Below are positions 24,254 to 34,400 of a stretch of DNA of 56,137 bases, piece by piece. Position numbers and translations under genes: made by a program. The stretch lies in contig JABSSQ010000519.1 in assembly GCA_013213905.1 (NCBI GenBank), forward strand, positions 1-56,137, in the 5' to 3' direction. Origin of the DNA: Verrucomicrobiales bacterium (lineage in GTDB: Bacteria; Verrucomicrobiota; Verrucomicrobiia; Verrucomicrobiales; DEV007). The notes under the pieces were generated by a model that worked only from the letters and a program-made list of their open reading frames with translations, was not told the DNA's origin and did no database searches. Position 1 is the first letter of the stretch, and each line of letters opens with the position of its first letter.

Positions 24254-25489
24254 TCAGAAAGAGACCTCCCATTGCAGGCGAAAGCGAGCTTCAGATTCCG
24301 CACCGGTGGGGGAGTTCATGTTCAGGGTTGATACGTCGGCGCTGATTTTGTTGCGGTGCCCGTTGAAGTACCAGTTAGTACCGAGGGCAAATTCCCATTG
24401 AGCGTTGTTGGAAAGTGAGACGTCCGGCGTGACGTGAGCCGCTCGAGCGACCAGTTCCAGAGGCTTTGGCAGATGGATACAATACTCGGACGGGAACGTG
24501 CCGATCTGGGCGTAGCCGCCGAGGATCGATTGGTGAGTGCCTGTGCCGCGGGTTTCAATGTCTTTCCAATGGAGTTCCTGCTGCCAGGACCATCCTCGCC
24601 ACTTGGCCGCGGTTTCGAACATGATTTGGTTGAAACGGTAATTGCCAAAGCCATAGCCTGGTAACTGACCTCCCCCTGAACTCGAGAAGCGGGTGAAGCG
24701 ACTGTCTCCATACACGGCGCCAAGGGTGACCGCAGAAATGAAGTCCTCGGTGCGGTCCAAGTCGGCTTGGCTGAAGCCGAGAACTTCGCCCTGGGGATTC
24801 CATTGCCATCTCACCATCCAGAGTCCGCTATCATCAGCGTAGCTGGCGCCGAGGCCATACCCACTGAGGTATTGCAGCCAGACAGTGGAATCAAAGCTTT
24901 CCCCTTCATTGAGGCGAAAGTTCAGGCTCGTGCCCATCTGGCGATCGAGAGTGAACCAGTAGTTTGAGAGGGAGCGGTCAACGAACTGTTGCTTGCCAGA
25001 GGAATCGATCCGTTCGCGGTTGTAATCGGATTTCCATTGGCCCACTCGGACATTGAAGGTGTCAGTGATATGCCAGGTGCCGCGGTAGTCGAGCAGTGAG
25101 TTGGTGGGGAAGTTGTATTCGGAATAGATTTCCAGATCTTCGGAAAACAAAGTCCCACCACCCTTGACTCGACCACGCTTGAGCTCAGTCGCTCCGTTAG
25201 GAGGTGGTTGCAGGTCGCTGACGGAGCGAATCTGTCCCGGGAGGCTGTCTGTCCGAAACTGAAATCGAAGCCCAATCCAGAGGTCTGTTTGTTCGTCAGG
25301 AGATGTGTAGCGAAGACCCTTGTCGGCGTCGTACCGTAAGTAAGGCGCAGAACTCTCCGAAGTGGAATCAAAGAGGGGCTGTTCAGCTGGATCGCTCGCT
25401 TCCAGTCGGGCAGAGAGCAGTAGGAGAGCCAGAGCCACCAATCGCGATGAAAACAGCGAGGCAACCGGTTCGTGGCAGTGGTGGGTCAT
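24254..25489 (-). CDS. Outer-membrane porin, OprO/OprP-like (411 aa)
   Basis: A signal peptide (up to about residue 32, LVALALLLLSARLEAS) is followed by a protein made almost entirely of alternating beta strands rich in aromatic residues. Examples are LWIGLRFQFRTD, VRVGQWKSDYNRERIDSS and NKISADVSTLN, with a C-terminal Phe (FRLQWEVSF) expected of barrels inserted by the BAM complex. The strand FNVRVGQWKSDYNRER, where a G.WK-type strand meets basic residues, resembles the phosphate-selective porin O/P family. Its ATG overlaps the stop of the upstream serine hydrolase by 4 nt. Substrate is unknown. Confidence 0.8.
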   Translation of the reverse strand: MTHHCHEPVASLFSSRLVALALLLLSARLEASDPAEQPLFDSTSESSAPYLRYDADKGLRYTSPDEQTDLWIGLRFQFRTDSLPGQIRSVSDLQPPPNGATELKRGRVKGGGTLFSEDLEIYSEYNFPTNSLLDYRGTWHITDTFNVRVGQWKSDYNRERIDSSGKQQFVDRSLSNYWFTLDRQMGTSLNFRLNEGESFDSTVWLQYLSGYGLGASYADDSGLWMVRWQWNPQGEVLGFSQADLDRTEDFISAVTLGAVYGDSRFTRFSSSGGGQLPGYGFGNYRFNQIMFETAAKWRGWSWQQELHWKDIETRGTGTHQSILGGYAQIGTFPSEYCIHLPKPLELVARAAHVTPDVSLSNNAQWEFALGTNWYFNGHRNKISADVSTLNMNSPTGAESEARFRLQWEVSF

Positions 25490-26679
25490 GGAGATAGAAA
25501 GCCGGGAATGATGCGTTGAGGAAGAGTTTTGAGCATTTTGCCCATGCCTTTGTTGTGAGCCGTGACGATAGCAATGAGGTCCAGTTCAGGAAACATCAAA
25601 ATGAACTGTCCTCCGGCCCCTCGGCCCGACATACAGTCATAGGTTTTGTTTCCTACGGGAGCATCATGTCTCCACCAGAAGTAGCCGTAGGAAGTCCCCT
25701 GTGGATTGGTGTGAATCCTGGATGTGGCCTGCTCGACGAACGCAGCGGGAACCAATTGTTCGTCTTTCCATTTGCCATCGTTCATCACGAGAAGACCCCA
25801 CTTCAGCATGTCGCGGGAACGCATACTGCTGCCCGCGGCTGATTTGGGCAGGCCGCTCACGTCGTCCTGCCACGCAAAATTTCGGATGCCCATTTTGCCG
25901 AGCACTTCCTTCTCGAGAAATTCGCGGGCCGTTCCCGGAACGACGGCTTCGATGACTTGCATGGTCATGGAGGGGTCGGAGCCCTGGTATTTGTATTCCC
26001 GTGGAGAGGGGGGAATCGGCGCACTGTGGCTCAAATAGGCTTGGATCTGCCCCTGTCCTTCCAACAGTCCCGGGACTTTCATGAGTTCGGCAGCCTTCTC
26101 ATTTTTGATGCGTACTCCTGAATGCATGTTCATCGCCTCGGCAACGGTGATCTCGGTCGCACCTTCGACCAGCTGGCTGCGGTCGATTTCATCGAGATAG
26201 CTGATCACGGGGCGATTGAGGTCTTCCATGGTGAGGTAGCCCATCTCGATGGCGCGTCCCATGGTCATGGCAGTGTAGGACTTGGTGATGGACATCTGGT
26301 AGTGCGGGTAGTTGACCCGGCCGCGGCGATAGTAAGATTCGAAAATCAGCTTTCCTTTGTGGCAGAGAAGAAAGCTGTCGATTTCACCATGGTCGCCTGC
26401 GGCAATTTCATCTGCGAAAGCGAGAACGGCTTCCCTGTCACCTCCGTCGGCACCGAGTTCACCCACAGGAATACCGTCTTTCCGATCTCCGGGAGCGGCA
26501 TTGAGAAATGGTTTTTTGAGGTCGGGAAGGTTCTTCTCAAGGGTGTAGGAAACGTCCTCTGCGTTGAGATCGGTCACCTCAGGCGCGAGACCATTGGCCT
26601 GAGTTTCTGCGAGCAGGTTGAGGGCGCCGAAGCTGCACGCAAAGGCAGTTGCGCAAAGAGTGAATGGGGTTTTTCTCAT
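25486..26679 (-). CDS. Secreted serine hydrolase, beta-lactamase family (class C-like)
   Basis: I chose the ATG at 26679 (MRKTPFTLCATAFACSFGAL), which gives a signal peptide; the longer frame from 26790 has no such feature and overlaps the divergent gene's promoter. The catalytic motif S-I-T-K (S130 from this start, in YQMSITKSYTAM) is the SxxK of the beta-lactamase/transpeptidase-like family (PF00144). HSGV and a C-terminal GGQFI strand (SGRGAGGQFILMFPELDLIA) follow at the expected places. Members include esterases, 6-aminohexanoate oligomer hydrolases and DD-peptidases, so the substrate is open. It overlaps the porin gene by 4 nt. Confidence 0.87.
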   Translation of the reverse strand: MRKTPFTLCATAFACSFGALNLLAETQANGLAPEVTDLNAEDVSYTLEKNLPDLKKPFLNAAPGDRKDGIPVGELGADGGDREAVLAFADEIAAGDHGEIDSFLLCHKGKLIFESYYRRGRVNYPHYQMSITKSYTAMTMGRAIEMGYLTMEDLNRPVISYLDEIDRSQLVEGATEITVAEAMNMHSGVRIKNEKAAELMKVPGLLEGQGQIQAYLSHSAPIPPSPREYKYQGSDPSMTMQVIEAVVPGTAREFLEKEVLGKMGIRNFAWQDDVSGLPKSAAGSSMRSRDMLKWGLLVMNDGKWKDEQLVPAAFVEQATSRIHTNPQGTSYGYFWWRHDAPVGNKTYDCMSGRGAGGQFILMFPELDLIAIVTAHNKGMGKMLKTLPQRIIPGFLSP

Positions 26680-26805
26680 GAAATCAGTAGGGGCGAGAGA
26701 GGACAGTGTCACAAACGAAGTTAGGCGGAGCGAGGCCTTTTGTGCGTAATCAGGGAAAGAGGCATGGCGCCAGGAGGGCGGTCGTGTCATGAATGGATAC
26801 GTGTT

Positions 26806-27906
26806 ATGAAAAATTGGCTCTATTTGGGATGGTCAGTGGTCTTACCTATGGCAGGCGCGCAGGCGGATCCGGCAACGAACGAAAACTGGTCCGAGACCGC
26901 GGCTGAGATGACGGCTCACGGCGTGCGAAGCAAGCATGATAGCTACCTCGCCAACGTGGAGTTTCTTCGGCCTCAGGCGGCTACCACGGCGCGTGAGTTG
27001 GAGGCGATCAATCCGTCGCTGACCAAACTTTTGCCCGGACTGGGGGCAATGATCGACGAGGGTGAGGTCTCTCCTCTCTACAAGCAACTCTATGATCGCA
27101 AGGTGAGGCAGTTGCGGGCGGGGTATTTCCCGACGAATCACAATTTCCTCGACTGCGAGACGGCCATGAACCTGAAGCACAGCGAGAGTGGGCGGAAAGT
27201 CTTCCTGCTTCAGGCGGATATGGATGTGGTGACAGATGGGACGGATCCGGTGCGGAAACCCCATGTGGAGGACTATGATTTTGCGAGGGGGTCGAATTCC
27301 TTCCTCCCAATTACCAAGTATGGTTGGTACAAAGGCAGTGAACCCAAAAATCCTTTCATCGATTATTATCCCGAGGCGCTTAAGGAACTGCAGGAAGTTC
27401 GCGCCGATCTTGCCAAGCGGGCGGAAGCCGATAAGGGGGTGATCTGGCGTCGGATGCTGGAGACCTGTGATGAGCAGATTCAGGTGATGAAAGGCCGCGG
27501 CAATGGAAGCAGTATTCAGAGCTGGATGAAAAACAGCCGATACCTGCTCGCGACAGAAGATCCGTTTGTCGTATTGCCGATGAGCTGGTTCAAGGATGCC
27601 AACACTCCCGGGACCGGGGATCTCTGCGCGGTGGTCTACAAAAACCGAATCTACCCGGCGATTCTCGGTGATTCCGGGCCCGACACCAAGGTGGGCGAGG
27701 CATCCATCAAGCTCGCGAAACAGTTGAACTCAGAGGCTTCCGGCACCAATCGCGCGATCAACAGTGTTGGTGTGACTTATCTTTTTTTCCCAGGTAGCAA
27801 ATTGAGTAGTGGCAACTTGGACTACGCTGAATGGCGTGAGAGAGTGGTCGAACTGCTCGGGGAGATTGGTGGCGTTTCTTCAGCGAACGTGGTTCATACC
27901 TGGTGA
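26806..27906 (+). CDS. Secreted GH75-like chitosanase
   Basis: I chose the ATG at 26806 (MKNWLYLGWSVVLPMAGAQA) for its signal peptide. The mature protein has QADMDVVTDGTDPVRKPHVE, an Asp-rich strand, and SFLPITKYGW. Further on come DPFVVLPMSWF, VVYKNRIYPAILGDSGPDTK and VGEASIKLAKQL. The last two resemble the GDxG...GEAS region of GH75 chitosanases, which endo-hydrolyse chitosan. Similar proteins annotated as GH75 occur in PVC bacteria. The Asp and Glu in GDSGPD and GEAS are candidate active-site residues, but I have not verified them against the family. It is transcribed divergently from the serine hydrolase. Confidence 0.6.
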   Translation: MKNWLYLGWSVVLPMAGAQADPATNENWSETAAEMTAHGVRSKHDSYLANVEFLRPQAATTARELEAINPSLTKLLPGLGAMIDEGEVSPLYKQLYDRKVRQLRAGYFPTNHNFLDCETAMNLKHSESGRKVFLLQADMDVVTDGTDPVRKPHVEDYDFARGSNSFLPITKYGWYKGSEPKNPFIDYYPEALKELQEVRADLAKRAEADKGVIWRRMLETCDEQIQVMKGRGNGSSIQSWMKNSRYLLATEDPFVVLPMSWFKDANTPGTGDLCAVVYKNRIYPAILGDSGPDTKVGEASIKLAKQLNSEASGTNRAINSVGVTYLFFPGSKLSSGNLDYAEWRERVVELLGEIGGVSSANVVHTW

Positions 27907-27921
27907 GTTCCGTCTGAAAAA

Positions 27922-29070
27922 TCAAGCAATCAGGTGATCTGGAAAGTCAGTGACATTCTCACAGGCCACTTGTTCCATGACTTGCTGCAACTGTCGCTTC
28001 AGCATGGTCAGGGTGTGGTGACCGCCGTATTCTCCGAGGGCACCGACGCCGTACATGGGCGTGCGGCCAAGAAAAGTAAAGTCAGCTCCCGTCGCGAGAG
28101 TGGCGGCAATGTCGGGGCCGGTGCGGATGCCGCTGTCCATCATGAGGGTGGTCTTGCCTTTGAATTCTTTCACCAGATCCGCAAGTGGTTTGATCGTAGA
28201 TTGGCCGGCATCGAGCTGTCGCCCCCCGTGGTTGGAAACGATCATTCCGTCGACTCCAAGCTTGAGAGCGCGCTCGGCGTCCTCGCGGTTGACGATGCCC
28301 TTGATCACCAGTTTGCCCTTCCAGCGATCACGCAATGGCTTGATTCGCTCCTCCGTGAGACGGCCGGAAAAAGTCTTATTCATGAAGAGTCCGAGGTGTT
28401 TCATGCTGAGCCCTTCGGGAATGTATGGCTTCATGGTTTTGAACTCGGGGGCTCCGGCGGCGAGTTGGCTGAATGACCAGGTCGGATGGGTCATCATCTG
28501 GAAGACGTTGCGCGCACTCATTTTTGGTGGGATGGAAAGACCGTTGCGAATTTCCTTGGGGCGATAGGCGAAAGTTGGGGTGTCGGCGAGTATAACCAGT
28601 ACCTCGCACCCGGCAGCTTCGGCGCGCTCGAGCAACTTGTCTCGCAGCTCGTCTTCGGCGGGGTGGTAGAGCTGAAACCAGAATTTGCCTTCGGTGATTT
28701 CTGAGATGGTTTCGATGCTGGCAGTGCCGACGGTACTGAGGACAAACGGCACATTGTGATCGAAAGCAGCTTGGGCGAGAAATTCGCAGCACTTAGGCCA
28801 CATCAAGCCTTGAAGCCCAACGGGAGCGATGCCGAAGGGGGCGTCCCAGGTTTTTCCAAACAGTTCGGTTTTCTGGGAGGCACCGGGATAGTCCCGGAGG
28901 TAATAAGGTTTCAGTTGAATCTCTCGAATGTCAGAGGTGTTGCGGTCAAGATTCACATTGGAGAAGCAGCCGTTGTCGAGATAGTCAAAAGCAAAGCCGG
29001 GCATGCGACGACGGGCACGTTCGCGCAGCGCCTCGACGGAGGGGAAGCGGGAGTCAAAATGATCTTCCAT
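27922..29070 (-). CDS. FMN-dependent alpha-hydroxyacid dehydrogenase (lactate/glycolate type)
   Basis: The 382-residue protein is a full-length FMN-dependent TIM barrel that oxidises L-2-hydroxyacids. Visible residues are Y30 in FAFDYLDNG, the substrate/FMN strand FGIAPVGLQG, FWFQLY (Y135), K257 in LVIKGI, and the active-site signature SNHGGRQLD with catalytic base H281 and R284. MDSGIRTGPDI follows as the FMN phosphate-binding loop. No signal peptide is present. The substrate (L-lactate, glycolate or another 2-hydroxyacid) cannot be told from sequence alone. It runs convergently to the GH75-like gene with a 15-bp gap and divergently from the methyltransferase. Confidence 0.92.
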   Translation of the reverse strand: MEDHFDSRFPSVEALRERARRRMPGFAFDYLDNGCFSNVNLDRNTSDIREIQLKPYYLRDYPGASQKTELFGKTWDAPFGIAPVGLQGLMWPKCCEFLAQAAFDHNVPFVLSTVGTASIETISEITEGKFWFQLYHPAEDELRDKLLERAEAAGCEVLVILADTPTFAYRPKEIRNGLSIPPKMSARNVFQMMTHPTWSFSQLAAGAPEFKTMKPYIPEGLSMKHLGLFMNKTFSGRLTEERIKPLRDRWKGKLVIKGIVNREDAERALKLGVDGMIVSNHGGRQLDAGQSTIKPLADLVKEFKGKTTLMMDSGIRTGPDIAATLATGADFTFLGRTPMYGVGALGEYGGHHTLTMLKRQLQQVMEQVACENVTDFPDHLIA

Positions 29071-29210
29071 GGGATAGCGGAAACGGTAAATGAGAAGTGG
29101 CGGGAATTGAAATGAGATTTTGACGCGAATCGGCCCACGGAGACGGAAGAAATAATCTCAGCGAACGCTGAATTCTCGTTAAGGTTGGGAGAGCAAAACG
29201 TCGAAGAATA

Positions 29211-30044
29211 TTGCCTATGGACCCTTATCAATCACCGGACTCGCAGAGCGATGAAGCGATCGGAGCGATGACCACTCGTCTCGAAGACCGCGGCACTAAC
29301 GAGGACTTTCAGGAAATGATCTCGGATTACCTGTTTGGGATTCCGCAGGACGAAGCGGTTTCAGTCCTCGATCTGGGTTGTGGGACTGGAGTGGTGACGC
29401 GGCGCCTAGAGGAGCATTTGTCTCAGGATAGTCGTCTTGTAGGGGCAGATATCAGTGAGCGATTCCTCAAGGCGGCGGCGGAATTCTCTGAGAGCGATTT
29501 TATTCGTTGGGAACGAGTGCCGGAGGGCCGTTTGCCTTACGAAGACGAGTCGTATGATTTCGTGATCCTGCATACGGTGATGAGCCATGTGCCTGATCCT
29601 GTCGCGACTTTGGCAGAAGCGGGAAGAGTGCTGAAGCGGGGTGGGCGGCTCATCGTGTTTGATGCTGACTATGCTTCGACCACGTACGGTTATCCCGATT
29701 TTGAGAAGATGCGGGAGATCGATCATAAGTTGCTCGCCGCTGTGGCGGCTAATCTGGATGTGTGCCGTCAGATGCCGCGTTACCTCGTTGCGGCGGGGCT
29801 GGTGATGGAGGGGCATGAGGGATACCTCATTTCAGAAGCTGGAGAGGGAGATTTCTGGCTCTCCAGCGTGCAGGGCTTTGCTAAGTTGATCCCGGCTCTG
29901 GGCATTCTTCCACCGAAGGAGGGAGAGGCTTGGGTAAATCACATGTTGCGCTCTCACGATGAAGGAACCTTCTTTGCAGCCAGTTCCTACTACACCTTCG
30001 TAGCATCTAAGGCAGGCGGAGATTTGAGGCAGGCGGAGATTTGA
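29211..30044 (+). CDS. SAM-dependent methyltransferase (class I)
   Basis: The Rossmann-type SAM-binding motif VLDLGCGTG (52-60) is followed by motif II acid D80 in VGADIS and the post-motif region LPYEDESYDFVILHTVMSHV, then VLKRGGRLIVFDADY. The C-terminal cap region has no named match. ATG at 29217 (third codon) is an alternative start. The last codons (GGDLRQAEI) lie in a 17-bp tandem duplication that also creates the stop codon, so the C-terminus is recently altered. The substrate is unknown. Confidence 0.85.
   Translation: MPMDPYQSPDSQSDEAIGAMTTRLEDRGTNEDFQEMISDYLFGIPQDEAVSVLDLGCGTGVVTRRLEEHLSQDSRLVGADISERFLKAAAEFSESDFIRWERVPEGRLPYEDESYDFVILHTVMSHVPDPVATLAEAGRVLKRGGRLIVFDADYASTTYGYPDFEKMREIDHKLLAAVAANLDVCRQMPRYLVAAGLVMEGHEGYLISEAGEGDFWLSSVQGFAKLIPALGILPPKEGEAWVNHMLRSHDEGTFFAASSYYTFVASKAGGDLRQAEI
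30010..30043 (+). repeat. 17-bp tandem duplication across the methyltransferase stop
   Basis: AGGCAGGCGGAGATTTG occurs twice head to tail (30010-30026 and 30027-30043). The second copy is read in another frame because 17 is not a multiple of three, and it provides the stop codon. It is followed by a second, looser repeat, ACTGGATCGTG, at 30044 and 30071, with ACTGGAT once more between them. Confidence 0.9.
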
Positions 30045-30197
30045 CTGGATCGTGGAGAGGACTGGATAGGACTGGATCGTGAAGAATCCGAACCTATAGA
30101 CAGCTTCTCGTGGGATTCTTAACAAAAAGGTTCGGCGGATTTGAGTGGTCCATATTTGAGTGACTAAGCGGACGAATTTGGGTGCAATACGACGCTA

Positions 30198-31184
30198 ATG
30201 ACCCCCTGTGCCCCCACTACCTGGAAGAAGTTGCTTGAGAAGGCAGGGCAACTTCCGCAAGAAGCGATGCTGCTGTCTGAGGCGACAGATGAAAGCAAAC
30301 GACTTCGGCGGACCTTCGATCCTGCATTTCCTTTCGAAATTCACTCTTTTTGCTTTCCTGACCACAAAGAGAACCTCGGAACTGATTGGCTCAATCTGCA
30401 CGACTACCTGGAGTTGATCATTCCCAGTTCCGGTTCCGGGCGATTTTGCATGGGAGACCATGAAGTACAGTTTGAGCCGGGTGATCTTCTCATTGTCGAG
30501 ACGATGAAGCTGCACGGAGTCACGGAGACCCAAGGGGAGCATGAGTCGATTGTGATTTTCTTCATGCCGGAGTTCGTCTTTCATCCTGGCTCCGTGCTGT
30601 GCGACTATGAATTTCTCAGCCCGTTTTTTGGGCGTCAAGGTGGGGAATCTCCGATTTTGAGGCGAGACGATCCTTCGGCAGCAGGAGTGCATCAGGCTCT
30701 GATCGATTTACTGGATGCTTACCAGAAAAATTTCGACGCTTCGACATGCAAGCTTCGTCTGTTAGGGGTATTGAACGAGCTTCGGCTCAACCTCGGGTCA
30801 ACCGCATTTACCGAAGTGGAGTATAACCAAAGGCAACGCAGCGTGGATACCATTGTCCCGGTGATCGATCATTTGCGTGAGCATTTTTCGGAATCACAGA
30901 GTCTGCCGGAGCTAGCGTCGATGGCGGGTATGAGCCCAACTCTATTTAAGAGTCGGTTTAAAGCCGTGACAGGCAGCACCTTCACCCAGTATCGCAGCCA
31001 TCTGCGCATTTCCGCGGCGGCTCACCTTCTCTTGGAGAGCGATCTTTCGATTGGGGAAGTCGCCCACTCGGTTGGCTTTTCGGACCAAAGCTATTTTGAT
31101 CGGCGTTTTCGAGAACGATTCCGGAAAACGCCCCGTGAATACAGGATGAACGGGGCGGTTCGGCAGCCAGCCGAGGCAGTCTGA
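30198..31184 (+). CDS. AraC-family transcriptional regulator with cupin sensor
   Basis: The N-terminal half holds a cupin-like sensor: HDYLELIIPSSGSGRFCMGD, then FEPGDLLIVETMKLHGV, about residues 65-115. The C-terminal part (about 220-320) is the AraC double helix-turn-helix: LREHFSESQSLPELASMAGM, SPTLFKSRFKAVTG, SIGEVAHSVGFSDQSYFDRR, and FRKTPREYR. It lies directly upstream of the first giant cytochrome/propeller gene. Both giant paralogues carry identical-spacing direct repeats in their promoters, making this protein the prime candidate to bind them. Overlapping complementary stretches upstream of the gene (30082-30135) could form alternative RNA stems. Confidence 0.9.
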   Translation: MTPCAPTTWKKLLEKAGQLPQEAMLLSEATDESKRLRRTFDPAFPFEIHSFCFPDHKENLGTDWLNLHDYLELIIPSSGSGRFCMGDHEVQFEPGDLLIVETMKLHGVTETQGEHESIVIFFMPEFVFHPGSVLCDYEFLSPFFGRQGGESPILRRDDPSAAGVHQALIDLLDAYQKNFDASTCKLRLLGVLNELRLNLGSTAFTEVEYNQRQRSVDTIVPVIDHLREHFSESQSLPELASMAGMSPTLFKSRFKAVTGSTFTQYRSHLRISAAAHLLLESDLSIGEVAHSVGFSDQSYFDRRFRERFRKTPREYRMNGAVRQPAEAV

Positions 31185-31218
31185 GCCAGTGTTCGGCATT
31201 TCCAGAGGGTGAGGATTC

Positions 31219-31283
31219 TGTCCAATAGTTTTAAAAATATGTCCCATAGTCCAAGCCATCATGGGCGGTCGCGGGACATCTTA
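31219..31283 (+). promoter_or_regulatory. Candidate AraC operator and promoter of the 2145-aa gene
   Basis: Two direct repeats, TGTCCAATAG (31219) and TGTCCCATAG (31240), start exactly 21 bp apart, the spacing typical of AraC-family half-sites. A conserved CATCTTAT follows at 31276, 36 bp after the second repeat, and may contain a -10 element. The same arrangement is found before the paralogue at 37970. The leader from there to the ATG is about 150 nt and shows no recognisable riboswitch. Confidence 0.65.
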
Positions 31284-31431
31284 TTGATAGTTCCGTTCAG
31301 CGGCAGGCTTTCCCCGTTTGGCCTGACCTGAACGGGCTGTCGGATTCCTCCAGAACCCCCACTCTCCGCAGGATGCGTCTTCAGCACTCGTTGAATACGC
31401 TTCCCGACGGAAGCTATCCCCAAAAATCCCC

Positions 31432-34400
31432 ATGTTCAGATCGAAACCCTCGTTAGGGCTGGTGATCTTTTTCACCATGCTGTCGTTCTCCTGTCATGTC
31501 TTCGCTGACAGAATCCAACACCTCGACGCGGTCCAGGCCGCTTCCGTCATCGGAAATCCGGTCACGCAGTGGACGGATCTCAGTGGCTTCGATAATCACG
31601 CCACGCCCTCATCCGGTGGAGATGTCACGTTCCCTGGCACCACCACATTCGGCAGTGGCCTGGACGGGCTCGATTTTGCTCCGACCAAGAGCACGCTCGC
31701 ATTGTTCTCCTCGACGGACTCGGATGTCTGGCTGGATCAGACGGCTGGGAATGGATTTACGGTGTTGATTGCCTACAAGGTGAACTCGGTGGTGGATGAC
31801 TGGAACGATCTGCTGGGCAACAGCTCGAGCGTCAACTCGGGGTTCCATATGCGGATGAGCAGAGGCGGGAGTATGCGAGCTTCTTTGGGGGGGACAACGA
31901 CGATTATCAGTGGGCAGAGCGCCGCTGCGGGTGACACCGTGGTCTTCACCTTTCGCTACGATCCCGCGACTTCTCAGATGCGACTCTGGGATTCGCTGAA
32001 CCAGATTGAGACATTCGGGACCGTGGCACCCGGTGATTTCTCCAATGGGAGTCCCGTTCGAGTGGGGGCGACGACCGCCAACGTGCGCTTTTCGGACGTG
32101 CTTGTCGGTGAAATCATGGTGCACGACACTGCCCTGTCGAATGAAGCGATCGAGTTGTTGGAGGAACATCTCGTTTCCAAGTGGGACACGGTTGGGGCTC
32201 CCTTGATTCATTTGACTTCATCCGATCCGGAAAGTGTTCAGGGTGATCCGGTGACGGCGTGGGAGGACCAAAGTGGTAACGCTTATGATGCCGTGGCCGG
32301 AGTGGGAACCGTCGGCTTTCCCGGCGCGACCCAGTTCAGCAATGGAAATGACGCTCTCGACTTTGGCAGTGTCCGAAACAGTTTAAATATCGCCACGGCG
32401 GCCGACTCGGATGCCTGGCTGGACCAGACGTCAGGTAATGGCTTTTCTGTGTTTGTGGCGTTTAAGACAGAATCGCTGAATACCAGTAACTGGAATGACC
32501 TGATCGGAAACACCAGTGGTGTCGCGTCAGGATTTGGACTTCGCTACAACCAGACGGGGACCATGCAGGCCTACCTCGGAGGTAACAGTATTAACGTGGC
32601 AGCAGATCCCGTAGTGGCGGGGGACGAGGTGGTCTATTCCCTGCATTACGATCCGGTGGCGTCAGAATACCGGTTCTGGAATTCAAAGACTGAGACCGAG
32701 GCGGTGGTTTCATTGGCTCCGGGTGATTTCTCCAACGGCGCTCCCGTATCCCTGGGAACTACGAACAGCGGCGGGCGCTATTTCAATGGATTGATTGGTG
32801 AGGTTCGGGTCTACGACAGTGCCTTGTCAGCAGACAAGGTTCAGGAAGTCCGCGATCAATTGATCGATCGCTGGGCGCCATCCGCATTGCCGCCTCCACC
32901 TCCTGGACCGGGATTCCCGAATGTCACCCAGACATTAGGTAATACCCTGGGGCAATTTAAAGCAGATCCCATCGACGACAATGTGCGGGTGGTGGTATTG
33001 GACTACGTGAACGGCTACCTGTTGATGGATACTCGTGGTCTCGAAGCGGATGGCATGGGGCACGCTCAGCAGGTTTGGGACATTTCCGATCCTGCGAATC
33101 CGGTGGAAGTGCATCGGATCGGAGCGATTCGGGGGATGCACAAGTCGACTCGCTTTCTGCCGGACTACCGCGTTAATCATGCGGGTGATGATTTTTACAA
33201 TGTCAGGGACATGCTCGATATTCGGAAGCAGAATCCTCCGGGCTTGGCGCTTTCCGATGTGGGCACTCGTGGGGCTTACTTGCTTCCCTACCAGTACCTG
33301 GTGGAGGGCACTACCGGGGCGATTCAAATCACCGACACCCGGATTGGCACTACGCCACTCTCGAGCTCAAGCGCTCATGGGTTCGAGGGGCAGACGATTC
33401 CCATCGGCAATCTGCTGATTGTAGCGGGTATTCGGGGGCAGGGCTCCCGGGCCGTGGCGACCTACGACATCAGCGATCCATCGAATCCTGTCTTTCTTGA
33501 TGTGATTGCCTCCAATGACCCTGTGTGGAATGAGACGGAGCCTCCCTATGAGGCTCAAATTTGGAAGAACTTCATCGTCCTGCCCAACGTTGCCGGCAGT
33601 GATGACTGCGCCTTCATTGACTTCTCAGATCCGACCGATTTGCAGTATGTGACCAAGATCAGCGACCTTCCTGGCCGCACTCGATACGCTCAGATGCAGG
33701 ATGATCATATGTTTCTCGGCTTCGGGAAATACGATATGTCTCCGCTGCTGACAGGTGGTGACCCACTACTGGTAGATACGTTTTTTCAGGACAGCGAATA
33801 CCTGTTACCTTTGGGGAATCTGCTCGTCAGTGCCGAGAACTCAGAGCAGGGCACAATCGAAGGCCAGCCGACCGGTCAAACTAAGATCATTGCGCACCAG
33901 GCGGCGCCGGATACGAACCCACCCACGGTGGCCTATCACAGCCCGGCTGCCGGGGCGACCGGGCAGGCGGTGACGACCCGGGTCGGGTTGCTCATCCACG
34001 AAGTGCTCGACTACGCCACGATCAACGAGACGACCTTTCGCGTGTTCCCTGACGCGGGTGGCGCCGATGTCCCGGGAACCTTTACGGTGATGGATAAGGA
34101 TGTGGTCACCTTCACGCCTGATGCTCCGCTGGCAGAAAACACAACCTATCGAGTGCAGCTCGAAGCGGATGGCATCAAAGATGTGTCGGGCAACGGAATG
34201 GCCGCGTTCTCTTATACTTTCGCCACGGTTGGGCCGGGCGGAGCGGATCCGGTCATGATCACTGAGGTGAACAACTCCACTTATCCCGCGCCGGTCAATG
34301 GTTCGACCACCCTGACGGCAACGGCACAAGGCGGAGGCGGTACCCTGGAATACAACTGGACTTTCGGAGACGGCACCGCTTCGACGGGCTGGAGTACGTC

